The position numbers and the translations under genes are program-made. The notes beneath the pieces are model-generated. The model made no database searches, was not told the DNA's origin, and saw only the letters and a program-made list of their open reading frames with translations. Of a stretch of 25,922 nt of DNA, positions 22,522-25,922 are shown piece after piece. This DNA is from JAVBNO01 sp031551485 (GTDB lineage: Bacteria > Bacillota > Clostridia > Oscillospirales > Ruminococcaceae). Every line of letters starts with the position of its first letter. Position 1 is the first letter of the stretch. The stretch covers positions 1 through 25,922 of the forward strand of contig JAVBNO010000036.1 of assembly GCA_031551485.1 (NCBI GenBank), read 5' to 3'.

Positions 22522-23288
22522 GGCAGCTTATGAATGATATGGACACAGCGGTGATTGTCGAAAACCTGACCATCGCTTATGATGATAAACCGGTATTGCT
22601 GGATGTGAGCTTTCATATTCCCAAAGGCAAAATGGCCGCCATCGTGGGACCCAACGGCGCCGGTAAGACAACCCTTCTTAAGGCTATGCTGGGGCTGATT
22701 ACACCTTTATCCGGGCGGGTATGGTTTGGGGGGAGCGATCAGACACGCACCCATAAACGCATTGGTTATGTGCCCCAAAGCGAAAGTGTGGACTGGGATT
22801 TTCCCGCCACGGTGCTGGATGTGGTGCTGATGGGCCGATATGGGCATTTGGGTTGGCTGCGCCGACCCCAAAAGGCAGACCGGGAAATCGCGCGGGCTAT
22901 GCTTGCCAAAATGGGGATGGAGAACTATGCCGGAAAGCAGCTGTGTGAACTCTCCGGCGGGCAGCAGCAGCGCGTCTTTTTGGCGCGGGCGCTGGCGCAG
23001 GAGGCGGACATCACCATTATGGATGAGCCGCTGAAAGGGGTGGACGCGCAGACGGAAAACATTATCATTGGACATTTGCAAGCAGAGGTGCGGGCTGGCA
23101 AAACCATTGTGGCAGTGCACCACGACCTGAATACAGCAATGGATTATTTTGATTGGGTTACACTCCTGAACAGCAGCGTTGTGGCCAACGGTCCGGTGTC
23201 CGCCGTATTGAATGAGGATAATCTTTGCAAGACATATCAAGGTCCGGTTACGCTCATTCGGTGCGCAACTGCACAAGGAGGAACATAG
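22518..23288 (+). CDS. troB: Metal ABC transporter ATPase (TroB type)
   Basis: 256 residues from the ATG at 22518, overlapping the troA stop by four bases; an ATG at 22530 with GAGG 6 bases upstream is an alternative. Walker A is GPNGAGKTT, the Q-loop is in GYVPQSESVDWDFP (the SVDWDFP segment is typical of Mn/Zn importers), the signature is LSGGQQQR, Walker B is ITIMDEP, and the switch His is in VHHDL. It energises the TroCD permease pair. It ends in TAG two bases before the troC start codon, showing that TAG is a functional stop in this genome. Confidence 0.94.
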   Translation: MRQLMNDMDTAVIVENLTIAYDDKPVLLDVSFHIPKGKMAAIVGPNGAGKTTLLKAMLGLITPLSGRVWFGGSDQTRTHKRIGYVPQSESVDWDFPATVLDVVLMGRYGHLGWLRRPQKADREIARAMLAKMGMENYAGKQLCELSGGQQQRVFLARALAQEADITIMDEPLKGVDAQTENIIIGHLQAEVRAGKTIVAVHHDLNTAMDYFDWVTLLNSSVVANGPVSAVLNEDNLCKTYQGPVTLIRCATAQGGT

Positions 23289-23290
23289 CC

Positions 23291-24223
23291 ATGGAAACGC
23301 TACATATTTTGCTGACCGACCCCACCCTCCAAATGGTTGTGCTGGGATGCGGCCTTTTGGGGGCCGTGTGCGGGGTGGTGGGCAGCTTGGCCACCCTATG
23401 CCACCAAAATCTTTTGGGCGACGGCATATCCCATGCGGCGCTGCCTGGCATTGTATTGGCTTTTCTTGCGGCAGGCAGCAAGAACCCGGGCATTTTGCTT
23501 TTGGGCGCCGCTTTCACCGGGTTTTTGGCCGCTTTTTGCATAAACGGCATCAGCGCCCGCACCCGTTTGCCGTTTGACAGTGTGCTGGCCCTTGTAATGT
23601 CCGCCTTTTTCGGCGGCGGCCTCGCCCTGCTTACCTATTTGCAAAAAATTCCCAACGCCAACCAGGCCGGCCTTAAAAGTTTTTTGTTCGGTCAAGCCTC
23701 CACCCTGTTGGCGCAGGATGTGGCGATCATTGCCATAGGCGGCGGTTTTGTGGTGCTTGTTGTCCTTTTATTTTGGAAAGAACTTGCCCTTTTTGGCTTT
23801 GACCGAGCGTTTGCACTTTGTGCCGGTTTTGCCCCCCGGCCGCTACAGCTGTTGCTCTCTTGCCTGATTGTGGCGACCGTTGTGCTGGGGTTGCGAACGG
23901 TGGGGGTGGTGCTGATGAGCGCGCTGTTGATTGCGCCCGCCGTGGCAGCCCGCCAGTTTGCGCGGCGACTTTCGACAATGGCGGCGCTGGCTGCCCTGTT
24001 CGGCGCGGGCGCTGGCGTTTTGGGGGCTGTCACCAGCGCGTTTGTGCCCCGAATGCCCACCGGGCCGGCCGTTGTCATTTACGCTTCTTGCTTTGCTTTT
24101 TGCAGCATACTATGGGCACCCTACCGGGGCATTCTTTACAAGCTGTGGCAGCGGCGCCGGGCCGGGGGTACGCCGTCTCGGCGCCGGGCGGGAGAGGAGG
24201 GGCCATATGTCTCCGCTGACTGA
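23291..24223 (+). CDS. troC: Metal ABC transporter permease (TroC type)
   Basis: 310 residues from the ATG at 23291, with AGGAGG 9 bases upstream; longer in-frame starts overlap troB. About eight to nine hydrophobic segments. NLLGDGISHAALPGIVLAF near residue 40 contains the family's conserved GDxISHAxLPG motif, and GLRTVGVVLMSALLIAPA near residue 200 is the second hallmark. A basic tail (WQRRRAGG) follows the last helix. It forms half of the membrane channel with TroD and overlaps troD by 17 bases. Two different permease genes per operon is the TroABCD arrangement, not the single-permease ZnuABC one. Confidence 0.93.
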   Translation: METLHILLTDPTLQMVVLGCGLLGAVCGVVGSLATLCHQNLLGDGISHAALPGIVLAFLAAGSKNPGILLLGAAFTGFLAAFCINGISARTRLPFDSVLALVMSAFFGGGLALLTYLQKIPNANQAGLKSFLFGQASTLLAQDVAIIAIGGGFVVLVVLLFWKELALFGFDRAFALCAGFAPRPLQLLLSCLIVATVVLGLRTVGVVLMSALLIAPAVAARQFARRLSTMAALAALFGAGAGVLGAVTSAFVPRMPTGPAVVIYASCFAFCSILWAPYRGILYKLWQRRRAGGTPSRRRAGEEGPYVSAD

Positions 24224-25082
24224 AATCGCCCTGATTGTCATTTGCACCGCCGTCTGCTGCGCGTTGCCCGGCAATTTTCTTTTGTTGCGCAAAATGTCAA
24301 TGATGTCCGATTCCATTACCCACACCGTACTGCTGGGTATTGTATTGGCTTTTTTGGCGGGAGCCGGGCTCTCCTCCCCTTTGCTGCTGATAGGCGCCGC
24401 GCTGATGGGTGTGCTGACGGTTGTGCTGACTGAAATGCTGTACCGGACAAAGCTTGTTTCGTCCGAAAGTGCCGTGGGGCTTGTCTTCCCCTTGCTTTTT
24501 TCCATTGCCGTGATTCTGATTACCCGATACAGCGGCAGCGTGCATTTGGATGTGGACGCCGTTTTGCTGGGGGAGCTGGCTTTTGCCCCGTTCGACCGGC
24601 TGGTGCTTTGGGGGGCGGACGTGGGACCCAAAGCCCTGTGGGCGGCCGGAGGGTTGTTGATCATCAACGCCTTATTCATTGGCTTATTCTTTAAAGAGCT
24701 GAAAATCACCACTTTCGACCCGGTGCTGGCAATCGTGCTGGGCTTCTCCCCCGCCTTACTCCATTATGCTTTAATGACGCTGGTGTCGCTGACGGCAGTG
24801 GGCGCCTTTGCGGCGGCGGGATCGGTGGTTGTGGTCGCTTTTATGATTGGGCCGCCCGCCTGCGCCGCTTTACTCACAAGGGATTTGCGGACGATGATTG
24901 TGCTTAGCGGTTTGATTGGCGCGCTGGCCGGCGGCTTTGGGTTGGCGGTCGCTTTGGCATTGGATGTGTCCATTGCAGGATGTATGGCGGCGGCTGTTGG
25001 GCTTGTTTTTGCCGGTGTATTTTGGCTGGCGCCGCGCAAGGGGCCGTTTATCGTCATCGGCCGCAAGAATGATCTATCATAA
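24207..25082 (+). CDS. troD: Metal ABC transporter permease (TroD type)
   Basis: 291 residues from the ATG at 24207 (GGAGG about 7 bases upstream), inside the end of troC; a much longer in-frame reading upstream only shadows troC. About eight hydrophobic segments. MMSDSITHTVLLGIVLAF near residue 30 matches the TroD version of the conserved motif (SDSIxHxxLLG). ALMTLVSLTAVGAFAAAG and VVVAFMIGPPA mark the C-terminal half. It pairs with TroC in the channel. Last gene of the operon, followed by a hairpin terminator. Confidence 0.93.
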   Translation: MSPLTEIALIVICTAVCCALPGNFLLLRKMSMMSDSITHTVLLGIVLAFLAGAGLSSPLLLIGAALMGVLTVVLTEMLYRTKLVSSESAVGLVFPLLFSIAVILITRYSGSVHLDVDAVLLGELAFAPFDRLVLWGADVGPKALWAAGGLLIINALFIGLFFKELKITTFDPVLAIVLGFSPALLHYALMTLVSLTAVGAFAAAGSVVVVAFMIGPPACAALLTRDLRTMIVLSGLIGALAGGFGLAVALALDVSIAGCMAAAVGLVFAGVFWLAPRKGPFIVIGRKNDLS

Positions 25083-25108
25083 AGCCGTCGGCATATGCCG
25101 GCGGCTTT
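25081..25108. terminator. Hairpin terminator between troD and the SorC-type gene
   Basis: A 12-bp stem (25081-25092 with 25097-25108) with one G-U pair and a 4-base loop. AAA and TTT flanks make it usable from either strand, but the T run is short. It lies directly after the troD stop and 26 bases after the stop of the convergent SorC-type gene. Confidence 0.7.
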
Positions 25109-25134
25109 ATCGTTGGTGTTATATCAGGCGGCAA

Positions 25135-25922
25135 TTATCCCGCATCCATCTCCGCCGCTTTTACAAGGGCGATGGCCGCCAATTCGTCAATGACCATCCC
25201 TTTTAAAATACCGCTGCGAATGCCGGCCAACAATGTTTCTACCTTGTCGGCGCCGGAGGTGATGCAGATGACCATGGGTACTTTTTTCAGCATCTCCAGG
25301 TCGATGGACAGCACACGGTTGGACAAGAGACAGTCGGCCACATAGCCGTCACGGGTCATGCGGCGACCGCAGAGGTCGGGGCCCATGCCTGCCTCCTGCA
25401 AAGCTTTGGCTTCCTCCAGGGTGAGATAGCCTGCCACATAGCTTGGGGTTTCTTCATAGTTGGACGAGCCGGCGCCCACAACGGCAATATCAATGTCGTT
25501 GAAAAGCTTGAAATGACGCTGGATGGCAGGTTCCTGCATCAAATATTCACAAGTGCGGATGTTTTGCACCGCCAAAGGCGTATTGAGCAGACTGAAGGAC
25601 GCCCCGATTTTGCGGGCAAAGTCCCGGATAACTTCGTTGGCGTCCAGATTGATAGAGGGTATATAGGTGCCGCCGGTCAGCTGAACCACCATACAGTTGG
25701 GAAAGTCCATGTTGGGGAAATGGCGCACCATTTGCATCATATGCCGTCCCCAGGAAAAGCCCACATGCATACCGTCCCGCAGCAGACGGGCCAGCAGCAT
25801 GGCCGTTTTTTCGCCAATGGCCGCAATCCGCCGTTCCTGGTTGGCATCGGAAGGCACCACGATGACCTCCTCCACCGGATAGAGATCTTTGATGGTTTGG
25901 GCCAGGTCGGACTGGGACAGGG
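25135..25922 (-). CDS. SorC-family sugar-responsive regulator, C-terminal part (truncated by window edge)
   Basis: About 262 residues of the C-terminal part; the frame stays open through the window edge (reading ...LSQSDLAQTIKDLYPVEEV), so the N-terminal HTH lies outside. The effector domain is of the SorC/CggR type: FSWGRHMMQMV corresponds to the conserved GxSWG phosphosugar-binding loop, and VQLTGG, VVGAGSS, GRRM and the late VICITSGADKVETLLAGIRSGIL segment follow in the family's order. Such proteins bind a phosphorylated sugar and control sugar operons. Orientation puts it convergent with troD, so its target is probably further to the right, outside the window. Confidence 0.88.
   Translation of the reverse strand, partial: LSQSDLAQTIKDLYPVEEVIVVPSDANQERRIAAIGEKTAMLLARLLRDGMHVGFSWGRHMMQMVRHFPNMDFPNCMVVQLTGGTYIPSINLDANEVIRDFARKIGASFSLLNTPLAVQNIRTCEYLMQEPAIQRHFKLFNDIDIAVVGAGSSNYEETPSYVAGYLTLEEAKALQEAGMGPDLCGRRMTRDGYVADCLLSNRVLSIDLEMLKKVPMVICITSGADKVETLLAGIRSGILKGMVIDELAAIALVKAAEMDAG

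Overview
The window looks like a chromosomal segment of an anaerobic, spore-forming Gram-positive bacterium of the Clostridia. The evidence is consistent AGGAGG-type ribosome binding sites, TTG and GTG starts, short lipoprotein signals, a collagen-like protein of the kind found on spore surfaces, zinc-ribbon membrane proteins typical of Firmicutes, and a fused TRAP-TAXI transporter. I cannot name a genus. There are no rRNA or tRNA genes, CRISPR arrays, insertion sequences or phage genes that I can recognise.

Layout. (1) 1-4685, minus strand: a six-gene sugar operon with its own promoter (YbaK-type deacylase, class II aldolase, nagB, galE, sugar nucleotidyltransferase, ROK-type protein cut by the window edge). 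It joins amino-sugar-phosphate catabolism to UDP-sugar metabolism. (2) 4720-8383, minus: a complete TRAP-TAXI uptake operon (lipoprotein receptor, DUF1850 protein, fused DctQM permease) with promoter and terminator. (3) 8437-9535, minus: two small unknown membrane proteins behind a consensus promoter. (4) 9625-11423, minus: an ABC-2 exporter pair. (5) 11563-12829, plus: a single radical SAM/SPASM gene with its own promoter and terminator. (6) 12830-14253, plus: a Cys-rich collagen-like protein with a possible late-sporulation promoter. (7) 14276-15968, minus: four small genes (two zinc-ribbon membrane proteins, an HTH-only LuxR-type protein, a coiled-coil protein). (8) 16103-17779, minus: a LuxR-type regulator with a large multi-pass membrane domain. 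(9) 17827-25108: two divergent metal-uptake operons. On the minus strand lie a Fur-family regulator, znuA, znuC, znuB and a DUF1980-like lipoprotein. On the plus strand lie troA, troB, troC and troD. A perfect 25-bp palindrome matching the Fur-box pattern separates them and adjoins the -10 of a strong promoter for the regulator operon. (10) 25135-25922, minus: a SorC-type sugar-responsive regulator, cut by the window edge.

The most striking observation is in region 9. Both metal-binding receptor genes carry a lesion. znuA has an in-frame amber codon at a position where the family normally has tyrosine. TroA has tyrosine in place of the lipidated cysteine of its lipobox. The transport ATPases and permeases of both systems look intact. 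TAG is the ordinary stop codon of at least three other reading frames here, so general TAG recoding is unlikely.

Functions are assigned from motifs read by eye. No database search was run.
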